Below, piece by piece: positions 1 through 6,490 of a DNA stretch of 27,104 nucleotides. The translations under genes were made by a program, and so were the position numbers. Position 1 is the first letter of the stretch, and each line of letters begins with the position of its first letter. The notes under the pieces were generated by a model. The model was not told where the DNA came from. It was given only the letters and a program-made list of their open reading frames with translations, and made no database searches. The stretch is from JANXUC01 sp043782485 (lineage in GTDB: Bacteria > Acidobacteriota > Terriglobia > Terriglobales > Acidobacteriaceae): assembly GCA_043782485.1 (NCBI GenBank), contig JAYWAL010000120.1, positions 1 to 27,104 of the forward strand, written 5' to 3'.

Positions 1-1
1 G

Positions 2-130
2 GATTTGCAATACGCGCATCGCGTGAAAGCCGCTAATGGCGCGCCTTTCATCAAAAAGTATTTTTTCATGAGGCGCGCGCGACTGACAATGGGGGCAGGA
101 ATCGCTTTTACCCCGGAACTCAAAATATAA
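2..130 (+). CDS. possible 3' end of an upstream gene (truncated by window edge)
   Basis: One forward frame is open from the first bases of the window to a TAA at 128-130, about 42 codons. The tail of the putative protein is basic then mixed (ending ...FTPELKI). I recognise no family in it, and a stretch this short can be open by chance. It may be the C-terminus of a gene that starts before the window. Codon usage is not clearly coding or non-coding. Confidence 0.25.
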   Translation, partial: DLQYAHRVKAANGAPFIKKYFFMRRARLTMGAGIAFTPELKI

Positions 131-131
131 T
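126..131 (+). promoter_or_regulatory. candidate -10 box upstream of the thiolase gene
   Basis: A perfect TATAAT lies 29 bp before the thiolase start. It is followed by a small palindrome, ACAATTGT, at 133-140. No convincing -35 hexamer is present at 16-18 bp spacing, so the promoter call is tentative. The box also overlaps the stop codon of the possible upstream reading frame. Confidence 0.3.
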
Positions 132-159
132 CACAATTGTTAGCCAAGGAGTGCTGTTC

Positions 160-1374
160 ATGTCGAATTCCTCGTCGAGTTCCGGTTTGCAGGACGTCGT
201 AATTGTGTCCGCTGTGCGCACCGCGGTGGGAAAATTTCAGGGGGCGTTGTCGGAAATTGCCGCCACGCAGCTTGGCGCGATTGCGGTTCGCGAAGCGGTG
301 AAGCGGGCTGGCCTCAAGCCTGAACAAGTGGATGAATGCATTCTGGGCAACGTTTTGCCCGCGGGTCTGGGGCAGAATCCGGCGCGGCAGGCCGCAATTT
401 TTGGCGGCTTGGCCAACGAAGTCAGCGCCATGACCATCAATAAGGTCTGCGGGTCGGGTCTAAAGGCCGTCGGCTTGGCGGCCCAGGCGATCCAAACCGG
501 CAACAGTTCCATCGTCGTGGCGGGCGGCATGGAATCGATGACCAACGCTCCCTACCTGCTACCCAACGCGCGCAAAGGTTACCGACTCGGCAACGGTCAG
601 CTGATCGATTCCATGATCAATGACGGCCTTTGGGACATTTTCAACAACTACCATATGGGGATCACCGGCGAAAATGTTGCCGAGAAGCACAACATCACCC
701 GTGAGCAGCAGGATGAGTACGCGCTTAACTCGCATCGCAAAGCGGTCGCGGCCATGAAGGAAGGACGTTTCGATTCGCAAATCGTTCCGGTCGAGCTGCC
801 CGCCAAGAAAAAGGGAGACGCGCCGATTCTCTTCACCAAGGATGAGTCTCCGCGGGAGGACGCCAGCATCGAAGCCCTGCGCGCTCTCAAGCCCGCTTTC
901 AAGAAAGATGGCACGGTCACGGCGGGAAACGCCCCCGGAGTGAACGACGGAGCCGCAGCGGTCGTCGTCACTTCCGCTGCGCGTGCGCAAGAGCTGGGCC
1001 TGAAGCCTCTGGCCCGCATCGTCGGCCAAACGACCAGCGGTGTCGAACCCAAGTGGGTCATGCTGGCTCCCGTCACCGCTGTGCAAAAGCTGTGGCAGAA
1101 GACGGGATGGAAGCCGGAAGAGGTAGATCTGTACGAATTGAACGAAGCCTTCTCGGTGCAGGCGCTGGGCGTGATGAAGGAATTGAACCTCGATCCAGCC
1201 CGAGTGAACGTCAACGGAGGCGCGGTCGCCATCGGACACCCCATCGGCGCCAGCGGCGCGCGCGTGCTGACCACTCTGCTGCATGAAATGGAGCGGCGCA
1301 ACGTGAAGCGCGGGATCGCAGCGCTGTGTTTGGGCGGAGGGAATGCGGTGGCGATGGCCGTGGAGCGAGCGTAA
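160..1374 (+). CDS. acetyl-CoA acetyltransferase (thiolase II)
   Basis: Biosynthetic-type thiolase, 404 aa, the usual length. It condenses two acetyl-CoA to acetoacetyl-CoA (or the reverse) in the cytoplasm, feeding ketone-body, polyhydroxyalkanoate or fatty-acid metabolism. The three catalytic residues are visible: the nucleophilic Cys97 in NKVCGSG, His360 in GGAVAIGHPIGASGAR and Cys390 in ALCLGGGNA. The GGMESMTNAPY block is also typical. I chose ATG 160 over the in-frame GTG at 151 because AAGGA at 146-150 abuts the GTG but sits 9 nt from the ATG. The gene stands alone: 577 bp of non-coding DNA follows and the next gene is on the other strand, so the context does not say which pathway it serves (atoB, phaA or thlA role). 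Confidence 0.95.
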   Translation: MSNSSSSSGLQDVVIVSAVRTAVGKFQGALSEIAATQLGAIAVREAVKRAGLKPEQVDECILGNVLPAGLGQNPARQAAIFGGLANEVSAMTINKVCGSGLKAVGLAAQAIQTGNSSIVVAGGMESMTNAPYLLPNARKGYRLGNGQLIDSMINDGLWDIFNNYHMGITGENVAEKHNITREQQDEYALNSHRKAVAAMKEGRFDSQIVPVELPAKKKGDAPILFTKDESPREDASIEALRALKPAFKKDGTVTAGNAPGVNDGAAAVVVTSAARAQELGLKPLARIVGQTTSGVEPKWVMLAPVTAVQKLWQKTGWKPEEVDLYELNEAFSVQALGVMKELNLDPARVNVNGGAVAIGHPIGASGARVLTTLLHEMERRNVKRGIAALCLGGGNAVAMAVERA

Positions 1375-1578
1375 AGCGCGACTCGATTGGAATGGTGTTT
1401 GCCAAGGGAAGCCCTAGAAGCGTCGTGGGTGTGCTGCGCTTGGGTTCTTGGCAAGGTGTGTCCCTCAGTTTTTCGCACTTTGGGGATCAGCCCTCCGGTG
1501 TCTACAGCGAGTAGCGTGCTGCGGAGCTGCGCGTTTCGCTTAGAGCGTATTTCATAAACGCCTCGTATCAGGGCGCGG
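1375..1578. other. intergenic stretch downstream of the thiolase
   Basis: I see no gene. It contains a long-range inverted repeat, TTGCCAAG (1399-1406) with CTTGGCAA (1447-1454), and at 1561-1573 a 13-mer, CCTCGTATCAGGG, whose reverse complement recurs at 6247-6259 at the edge of the 13-bp tandem array. No hairpin followed by a T-tract was found. Confidence 0.5.
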
Positions 1579-1833
1579 GCGGGTGGCCCAGCCTTTGATC
1601 TCCCAGACACAACCTGGACCAAGGGTGCCCCACCCTTGGCACTTTAAGGGTGGGAATAGATAAAGCGGATGTTAAATAAGATTGGGGCGTTCGAGCTTTC
1701 CCAGAATGTTCTTCATTTAGAATTTTTCCTTCATCAGCCTCGTCTGCTCCCACCCTCGCAAAAAACGCAAGGGTGGGGCACCCAGTGAGATGTGTGAGTC
1801 GAAGAGATCAACAGCGAAGGCTGAGCCACCCGC
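1579..1833. repeat. non-coding inverted-repeat element, copy A
   Basis: A 255-bp element bounded by 17-bp terminal inverted repeats with one mismatch: GCGGGTGGCCCAGCCTT at 1579-1595 and AAGGCTGAGCCACCCGC at 1817-1833. Inside are two further hairpins: CCAAGGGT/ACCCTTGG (1619-1626 / 1632-1639) and CCCACCCT/AGGGTGGG (1749-1756 / 1770-1777). The core is closely repeated at 5203-5484 in the same orientation. It has no conserved start, stop or ribosome binding site, so it looks like a MITE- or REP-like mobile or structural repeat and not a gene. I see no clear target-site duplication. Confidence 0.75.
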
Positions 1834-1907
1834 CGGGAAAGTTGGGTAAAAGGGGGCTTGACAAGAATTTTCTGGAGCGGGAACGGGTGTGTCGTTTTGT
1901 GGACAGT

Positions 1908-1927
1908 ATGTGCAAGAGTTTGCACAT
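1908..1927 (-). terminator. hairpin downstream of purK
   Basis: ATGTGCAA and TTGCACAT form a perfect 8-bp stem with a GAGT loop, 24 bp past the purK stop codon. There is no T-tract on the minus strand after it, so it may be a 3'-end processing or stability hairpin and not a classic intrinsic terminator. Confidence 0.35.
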
Positions 1928-1951
1928 GCGCCAGGTTTCTGCGGGCGGTCT

Positions 1952-3157
1952 TCAGGCTACCTCCTCCTGGATGGTTTTCGTGCGATTGAGAAGAGTTGCG
2001 AAAAGTTCTTCCGCGCCGGTGTGTTCCTGACCATGCAAGGCGAGTTGTGCTCGTATCGCCGATTTCAGAGCTTCTTGCGGAGTCGAGCCAGTGGCTGAAA
2101 TGTGACCCATTTTGCGTCCGGGTCTAGGAGCCTTGTCATAGAGATGGAGGCGCGTCTCCGGTACTCGCAAGGCCGCCGTCCAATCGAGCGGAATGGGCCG
2201 CGCCCAAAGGTCTCCGAGAAGGTTCACGATGGCGGCGGGACGAATGACCTCGGCCGACCCCAGCGGAAGATCGCACACGGCACGCACCAGTTGTTCGAAC
2301 TGCCCGGTGAGGCAAGCGCGCTCGGAAGCGTGATAGCTGTTGTGGGGTCGCGGCGCCAATTCGTTCACAAGAAGCTGGCCTTGCTGCGTGACAAACATCT
2401 CCACCACCAGCACGCCCTCCAGGTCCAGGGCGATTGCGATTTCGCGTGCCAGTTCCCGGGCTTGTAGCGTGATGCTCTCCGGGATGGGTGCGGGAATCAG
2501 TGACCATACCAAGATCTGGTTTTCGTGCTGGTTCATCGCGGGCGGATAGACGCGTGTTTCGCCGCTGGGTCGGCGCGCGACCAGCACCGATACCTCATAG
2601 TTTAGATCGAGTGCCTTTTCCGCAACGCTCTCGATTTCCCCGAGGAAGCTCCAGGCGCTGCCAGCCTGTTCGGGTGAATCAAGACGGATCTGGCCGCGCC
2701 CGTCGTAGCCGCCTTCGGCAACTTTCACAAAGCAGGGTCCGAGTTCTTGCGAGGCGTCCCGCAGGTCTTCCCATTTACGGGCAACGCGAAACGGACCCAC
2801 CGGAAATCTCGCGCGGGCAAGCCAAAGCTTTTGGCGCAGCCGATTTTGGATGAGATGAAGAAGAGCAGGGCCGGGCCGAACCGGTGCATGGCGAGACGCG
2901 GCCTCAAGGGAAGCCACAGAAACTTTCTCAATCTCAAACGTGACAACTTTGGAACTCTTGGCAAGGTTGGCGGCGGCTTCAGCGTCGTCCCATCCTGCGG
3001 TGATGAAGTCTTCGACTACTGGCCGGATCGCGCAGTTCGGATCAGGATCGAGAGCATGCATGCGATATCCAGCTGACCGCGCGGCCAGAGCAGTCATACG
3101 CCCCAGTTGACCGCCGCCCATGAGTCCCAAAGTTGCTGGTGGCAAGATCGGATTCAT
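1952..3157 (-). CDS. purK: N5-carboxyaminoimidazole ribonucleotide synthase (PurK)
   Basis: ATP-grasp enzyme, 401 aa, close to the family's usual length. It uses ATP and bicarbonate to carboxylate aminoimidazole ribonucleotide to N5-CAIR in de novo purine synthesis. Visible blocks are the N-terminal GGGQLGRM (residues 14-21), the ATP-grasp segment FVKVAEGGYDGRGQ, the EVSVLVAR strand, and the C-terminal metal/substrate region NELAPRPHNSYHASERA followed by QFEQLVRAVCDLPLG and NLLGDLW. Its ATG overlaps the purE stop by 4 bp (ATGA, 3154-3157), which implies translational coupling. It is the last gene of the sbtA-purE-purK operon. Confidence 0.96.
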   Translation of the reverse strand: MNPILPPATLGLMGGGQLGRMTALAARSAGYRMHALDPDPNCAIRPVVEDFITAGWDDAEAAANLAKSSKVVTFEIEKVSVASLEAASRHAPVRPGPALLHLIQNRLRQKLWLARARFPVGPFRVARKWEDLRDASQELGPCFVKVAEGGYDGRGQIRLDSPEQAGSAWSFLGEIESVAEKALDLNYEVSVLVARRPSGETRVYPPAMNQHENQILVWSLIPAPIPESITLQARELAREIAIALDLEGVLVVEMFVTQQGQLLVNELAPRPHNSYHASERACLTGQFEQLVRAVCDLPLGSAEVIRPAAIVNLLGDLWARPIPLDWTAALRVPETRLHLYDKAPRPGRKMGHISATGSTPQEALKSAIRAQLALHGQEHTGAEELFATLLNRTKTIQEEVA

Positions 3158-3636
3158 GGCACCACCTGCTTCAGTACTTCATCGCGCCGTGCGAAACGCC
3201 ATTGCTCGAGTCTTTCGGCGAGGGAGTTGTCACTCAACGCCAGGATCTGAGCCGCAAGCAGGGCCGCATTGGCGGCACCGGGTTTGCCAATGGCGAGTGT
3301 GCCCACGGGAACGCCTTTTGGCATTTGCACAATGGAGAGCAGAGAGTCCATGCCATTCAGGACGGTCGCGGGGATCGGGACGCCTAACACCGGAAGCATT
3401 GTGTTGGCAGCGACCATGCCGGGGAGGTGGGCAGCTCCACCCGCTGCGGCAATGATGACTTTGAGACCACGGCCTTTTGCCGTCGTGGAGTACTCCGTCA
3501 TCCATTCGGGAGTCCGGTGAGCAGAAACGATGCGTACTTCATGCGAGACATTTAAGGTGTGAAGCAACTCAGATGCGGGTTGGAGGTACTCCAGGTCGCT
3601 CTGGCTGCCCATAATGATTCCGACTAGAGGATTCAT
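3154..3636 (-). CDS. purE: N5-carboxyaminoimidazole ribonucleotide mutase (PurE, class I)
   Basis: 160 aa, the normal size for class I PurE. It converts the PurK product N5-CAIR to CAIR by moving the carboxyl group from N5 to C4. Signature residues are in place: GSQSD (10-14), SAHRTPE (38-44, catalytic-region His40) and GGAAHLPG (66-73, His70). An upstream in-frame start would add 70 residues that read as the tail of the permease gene in another frame. ATG 3636 is preferred because it gives the canonical N-terminus and has GAGG 5 nt upstream. The permease stop lies only 7 bp before this start. Confidence 0.96.
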   Translation of the reverse strand: MNPLVGIIMGSQSDLEYLQPASELLHTLNVSHEVRIVSAHRTPEWMTEYSTTAKGRGLKVIIAAAGGAAHLPGMVAANTMLPVLGVPIPATVLNGMDSLLSIVQMPKGVPVGTLAIGKPGAANAALLAAQILALSDNSLAERLEQWRFARRDEVLKQVVP

Positions 3637-3643
3637 GCGCGCC

Positions 3644-4699
3644 TCACAGGGATGCGGCCAGCCGCCAGAAGAGCGGAATGCCGACGATGACGTTGAAGGG
3701 AAAAGTGATAGCCAGAGCCAAAGTGAGGGAGTACGTCGGATTGGCGTCAGGCAGAGTAGCCCGAACGGCGGGCGGGGCGGCGATGTAAGAAGCGCTGGCC
3801 GCCATGGCCCCAAGTACGGTGGCACCTGCTGGCGAGAGTCCGGCAAGATGGCCGAGGAAAACTCCGAGGCATCCGTGAATAAGCGGCGTCACAAAGCCGA
3901 AGGCCACAAGGAATAGCCCGACACGGCGAAGATCGCCAATGCGTTCGGCGGCGAGCATACCCATCTCAAGAAGAAAGAGCATGAGCACACCTTTGAAGCC
4001 GGACTCGAAGAAGGGTTGCACCTGTTTCCAGCCAGGCTCTCCCATCAGCCATCCAACGAGGAGACCACCCGCAAGCAAGACCATGGTCCGCCCCGTCAAG
4101 ACTTCGTGGAGCGATGTGAGCATGGCAGAGGAACGAGGCGCGGATGGCAATTCCTCATTGAGTACAAGTACGGAAGATCCACCAGGGACCGCGGCGGCAC
4201 GCGCCGGAATAGATGTGGTCATGGTTCGGGTTGCTCCCGCCATGACACCCATGACCAGGGCGACGTGAATGCCCGGGCTTTCGAGCAAGGCCAGGAGCGT
4301 TGGCATAAAGCTTTCCGGAACTGCGCCCATGGCGGTCACAAATTGCTGTGCGGCGATGAACGTGACAGCGGAGACCGAACCGTAGTGTGCGGCGATACCA
4401 GCCGAGTCGGCGGTGCCAAAGCGGCCCAGCCGACGGAGCGCAAAATAAGCAGTGACCGGAGTGATGCAGCCCAGCAGGATTGTGACTGCGGCGGGCTTGG
4501 CGATAGCAGCCAGGCCGACGTGAGAGAGTTCATGTCCGCCTTTGAGACCCAGCGCAAACAGGAGATAAATGGACAGGCTGGTGTAGAGGGCCTGTGGAAT
4601 GCGAAGCTCGCTGCGCACCAGGCGGGCTAGGACGCCGAGGGCGAATGCCAAAACGATGGGGGAGAACAGATTGGCCCGCAGGATTTCGGCGGTACTCAT
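3644..4699 (-). CDS. sbtA: SbtA-type sodium-dependent bicarbonate permease
   Basis: Polytopic membrane protein, 351 aa, alternating hydrophobic helices with a hydrophilic central loop around residues 190-215. It resembles cyanobacterial SbtA (about 370 aa), a Na+/HCO3- symporter, most clearly in the C-terminal half: FKGVLMLFLLEMGM, then ERIGDLRRV, PLIHG, GAMAASASYIAAPPAVRA and DANPTYSL. In SbtA the matching block reads as a run of small residues followed by GPP and then PSANP. ATG 4699 is preferred over an upstream in-frame start because AGGAG lies 7 nt before it, and the extra N-terminus would cover the promoter palindromes. It is the first gene of an operon with purE and purK. The usual SbtB partner (PII-like) is not in the window. 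Substrate assignment is by family; the purEK linkage supports bicarbonate. Confidence 0.85.
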   Translation of the reverse strand: MSTAEILRANLFSPIVLAFALGVLARLVRSELRIPQALYTSLSIYLLFALGLKGGHELSHVGLAAIAKPAAVTILLGCITPVTAYFALRRLGRFGTADSAGIAAHYGSVSAVTFIAAQQFVTAMGAVPESFMPTLLALLESPGIHVALVMGVMAGATRTMTTSIPARAAAVPGGSSVLVLNEELPSAPRSSAMLTSLHEVLTGRTMVLLAGGLLVGWLMGEPGWKQVQPFFESGFKGVLMLFLLEMGMLAAERIGDLRRVGLFLVAFGFVTPLIHGCLGVFLGHLAGLSPAGATVLGAMAASASYIAAPPAVRATLPDANPTYSLTLALAITFPFNVIVGIPLFWRLAASL

Positions 4700-4753
4700 T
4701 GCGACTCTCCTGAGCGGGCGGTGGTATGCTTGCGCATAAGAAAGATGCTCCTG

Positions 4754-4808
4754 ATTACATGAAACATAATACACGTACTGTAAGACATGTATTACAAGAC
4801 ACATAGTA
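4754..4808. promoter_or_regulatory. AT-rich palindromic operator region between sbtA and the divergent regulator
   Basis: Between two divergent starts lies an AT-rich island in otherwise GC-rich DNA. It carries GTAAGACATGTATTAC (4780-4795), palindromic at 14 of 16 positions, and a wider inverted pair AATACACGT / ACATGTATT (4768-4776 / 4785-4793). A further ACATG half-site lies at 4757-4761. Such paired palindromes upstream of both a winged-helix gene and its neighbour are typical operators for local autoregulated repressors. Confidence 0.5.
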
Positions 4809-4835
4809 ACTGAAAGCCCGGAGGATGACAAGCCC

Positions 4836-5162
4836 GTGCAAAAAGCGAAAATGCCAAAGTCCCGGTCGGCTCCATGGACGTTTTTGACGAATCACGCGCA
4901 CGTGCTGATTTGCCTGGCTCAGAATCCCGAGATGCGCATCCAGGACGTCGCCGAAAAGGTCCGCATCACTTACCGGGCGGTGCAACGGATTCTGGACGAA
5001 CTGGAGGAAGCGGGCTACATCAGCCGCGGGAGGAAGAAGGAGGATGCGCGCAGCAACCAGTACCGGATCAATGTCAGATTGCCTTTGCGTCACCCGATCG
5101 AACAGCACCGGGCCGTGGCAGCCTTGTTGGAGCTTGGCCTGCCGGGCAGTAAGGGCCACTGA
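4836..5162 (+). CDS. winged helix-turn-helix transcriptional regulator (MarR-like)
   Basis: A 108-aa single-domain DNA-binding protein. The recognition unit spans roughly residues 35-56 (IQDVAEKVRITYRAVQRIL, then DELEEAGYI), followed by a basic wing, SRGRKKEDARSNQYRI (63-78). The tail LPLRHPIEQHRAV is shared with a group of small bacterial winged-helix proteins. The chosen start is GTG 4836, with GGAGG 11 nt upstream; ATG 4851 is the alternative. It is divergent from sbtA, with palindromes in the shared 136-bp gap, so it most likely controls the sbtA-purE-purK operon and itself. No effector domain is visible, so the signal it senses is unknown. Confidence 0.85.
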   Translation: MQKAKMPKSRSAPWTFLTNHAHVLICLAQNPEMRIQDVAEKVRITYRAVQRILDELEEAGYISRGRKKEDARSNQYRINVRLPLRHPIEQHRAVAALLELGLPGSKGH

Positions 5163-5202
5163 ATGGTCTTACCGTGGACCTAGCGAAAAGTTCCACTGGC
5201 AG

Positions 5203-5484
5203 ACGGGTGGCCCAGCCATTGATCCCCCGGATACAACCTGGACAAAGGGTACCCCACCCCTTCGGCTGCGCTCAGGGCAGGCTCTTGGCACTTTAAGGGT
5301 GGGAATAGATAAAGTGGATGTTAAATAAGATTGGGGCGTTGGAGCTTTCCCGGAATGTTCCTCATTTAGAATATTTTCCGCATCGGTCTCGTCTACTCCC
5401 ACCCTTGCAGAAAACCCAAGGGTGGGGCGCTCTTTGAGCGGTATGAGTCGAAGAGATTAAGAGCGAAGGCTGGGCCACCAGCCG
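5203..5484. repeat. non-coding inverted-repeat element, copy B
   Basis: Second copy of the element at 1579-1833, same orientation, about 282 bp. The ends are GGGTGGCCCAGCC (5205-5217) and GGCTGGGCCACC (5468-5479), which are reverse complements. Long blocks are shared with copy A, such as the segment around CACTTTAAGGGTGGGAATAG. It carries a roughly 24-bp insertion (about 5260-5283) containing CTTCGGCTGCGCTCAGGG, which splits the left internal hairpin. It starts about 40 bp after the regulator gene's stop. Confidence 0.75.
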
Positions 5485-5970
5485 GGCAGTGTTCTGATTC
5501 TGGCTGTTATTGTCATTTTCGTCGCTAAAATAAAGGGGGCAGACGAAAGTGACCCTATTTTCATTCCACCAACGACAAAAGTGGAACAATTTTACCCAAA
5601 AGGCGCAAAGTTTTGCACATAAACCGTCAAAAACAGCCTTTACAAAATGTTCCACGTGGAACATTTTTTCGGAACCCGCAATTTGAGCCATTTCCGGACG
5701 ACCAGCGACTTCATCTTTCCAGAATTTGCGATTTCTGTTCCAGTGGCGGTCTTCGTCTCTTTGTTTTTGGCGAGGGCTGTTTCCGGCGCTCGCCTTTTCC
5801 GCCACTTCAGAACCGCTTGGCGGCGAAAAGCGACCGAAAGCGAACTGGCACTTTTGGGTAGGATCGGCCGAAAATTGGCCGTAAGCACTTGATTTTATGG
5901 CGATTATATATTCGTTCAGTTTGCGAACGGGCGTGCGAAAATAGAGGGGTAGTCAAAGGAGATTGCAACC
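5485..5970. other. gene-free stretch with parS site and pqqA leader
   Basis: About 490 bp lower in GC than its neighbours. I see no credible protein gene: the short open frames lack ribosome binding sites and overlap the parS palindrome. Notable contents are the parS site, and an inverted repeat CGTTC/GAACG (5913-5929) next to an AT-rich run, GATTATATATTCG, that may belong to the pqqA promoter. Confidence 0.5.
5648..5663. promoter_or_regulatory. parS: parS centromere site (ParB-binding)
   Basis: TGTTCCACGTGGAACA is a perfect 16-bp palindrome. It matches the known bacterial chromosomal parS consensus (TGTTNCACGTGNAACA; the CC/GG version is the one known from Pseudomonas and Myxococcus). AAAA and TTTT flanks extend the symmetry to 24 bp (5644-5667). 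ParB loads on such sites for chromosome segregation, and they cluster near the replication origin in most bacteria. No parA, parB, dnaA or gidA is in the window. Confidence 0.8.
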
Positions 5971-6048
5971 ATGGCTTGGACGACACCGGAATTCGACGAA
6001 GTGATGTTGAACTGCGAAATCAATTCGTACGCCAGCGCTGAAGTTTAG
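5971..6048 (+). CDS. pqqA: PQQ precursor peptide PqqA (orphan)
   Basis: A 25-aa peptide beginning MAWTTPEFDEV and ending SYASAEV. PqqA is the ribosomal precursor whose Glu and Tyr in an E-x3-Y motif are cross-linked by PqqE to make pyrroloquinoline quinone, cofactor of periplasmic dehydrogenases. Here the motif is Glu16-Ile-Asn-Ser-Tyr20. The MxWxxPxFxE start and the short SAE tail match known PqqA peptides, such as those of Methylobacterium. A good ribosome binding site, AGGAG, lies 9 nt before the ATG. No pqqB, C, D or E follows; the next feature is a terminator at 6196. The rest of the pathway must be elsewhere, or this is a stand-alone precursor copy. A chance peptide is less likely given the full motif plus ribosome binding site. 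Confidence 0.75.
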   Translation: MAWTTPEFDEVMLNCEINSYASAEV

Positions 6049-6195
6049 TTCGCTGGTCGGCGGAAACTTTTCGTTTTAACTCCCTGTCTGAGGCGGCTCC
6101 CCCTCGGGGGCTGGGCGACAGGAAGTTTTGATGGTTCGCGGCCTCGCGACCACTTAGAGTCATCCCTATTTGCCCGTGGTTCAAGTTGGTAATCC

Positions 6196-6217
6196 AGCGC
6201 CTGAAGGCGCTTTTTTT
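6196..6217 (+). terminator. intrinsic terminator downstream of pqqA
   Basis: AGCGCC-TGAA-GGCGCT forms a 6-bp GC-rich stem with a tetraloop, followed by seven T. This is a strong rho-independent terminator about 150 bp after the pqqA stop. The stem and TGAA loop also resemble the REP-like hairpins at 6229, 19048 and 26502, so it may be such a repeat that also acts as a terminator. Confidence 0.7.
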
Positions 6218-6228
6218 CGGCTTTTTTC

Positions 6229-6248
6229 GGTATGCCTGAAGGCATACC
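6229..6248. repeat. REP-like hairpin with TGAA loop
   Basis: GGTATGCC-TGAA-GGCATACC, a perfect 8-bp stem directly after the terminator and directly before the 13-bp array. Confidence 0.6.
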
Positions 6249-6388
6249 CTGATACGAGGCGCTGGTGTGGAGCGCTGGTGCGGAGCCTTGGTGCAGAGCG
6301 TTGGTGCAGAGCGTTGGTGCAGAGCGCTGATACTGAGCGCGGACCCTGAGTGCTGGTACGAAGAGTAGGTACGAGGCTCTGGTGCTGG
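6246..6388. repeat. 13-bp degenerate tandem repeat, 11 units
   Basis: Eleven consecutive 13-bp units, for example GCGCTGGTGCGGA and GCGTTGGTGCAGA (two identical neighbours at 6298-6310 and 6311-6323). Outer units diverge (ACCCTGATACGAG at 6246-6258, GCTCTGGTGCTGG at 6376-6388). Because 13 is not a multiple of 3, the repeat is not a coding repeat. It sits 100 bp before the RND gene. Confidence 0.75.
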
Positions 6389-6490
6389 GCCTAAACCGCT
6401 GGTTTTTCTGGTCGGGTGGGCTGGGAATTGTCTCTTCAGATATCCTTCATGCAAAGCGGGTAGCTTGTTTGAGGGAGACGAACCGACAGA

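Larger units (their letters stand above)
6049..6490. other. gene-free stretch between pqqA and the RND gene
   Basis: It holds a terminator (6196-6217), a second hairpin (6229-6248), the 13-bp tandem array (6246-6388) and a small hairpin AAACC/GGTTT followed by T (6393-6407). No protein gene is credible here, because the array's 13-bp period breaks any reading frame. Confidence 0.6.

Noticed and set aside
1399..1454. TTGCCAAG / CTTGGCAA inverted repeat after the thiolase as a terminator or riboswitch
   Set aside because: The loop is 40 nt, no T-tract follows and no known riboswitch core is visible, so it is noted only as an inverted repeat.
648..1622. Long minus-strand reading frame (324 codons) opposite the thiolase
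   Set aside because: It lies antisense to a strongly supported gene, its product is Ser/Arg-rich with no recognisable domain, and it runs into repeat copy A.
1568..1753. Minus-strand frame whose peptide resembles one at 5169-5402 (both contain LNEEHSGKA)
   Set aside because: The similarity comes from the shared inverted-repeat element. Start positions and ends differ, the second is broken by the GC-rich insert, and neither has a ribosome binding site.
5644..5670. Palindrome followed by T6 read as an intrinsic terminator
   Set aside because: The stem would have no loop, no gene ends just upstream, and the core matches parS exactly. The T-run is partly the mirror of the A-run.
5647..5892. Plus-strand frame beginning MFHVEHFFG
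   Set aside because: The start is the parS palindrome itself. This peptide start is a common artefact of parS-like sites, and no ribosome binding site precedes it.
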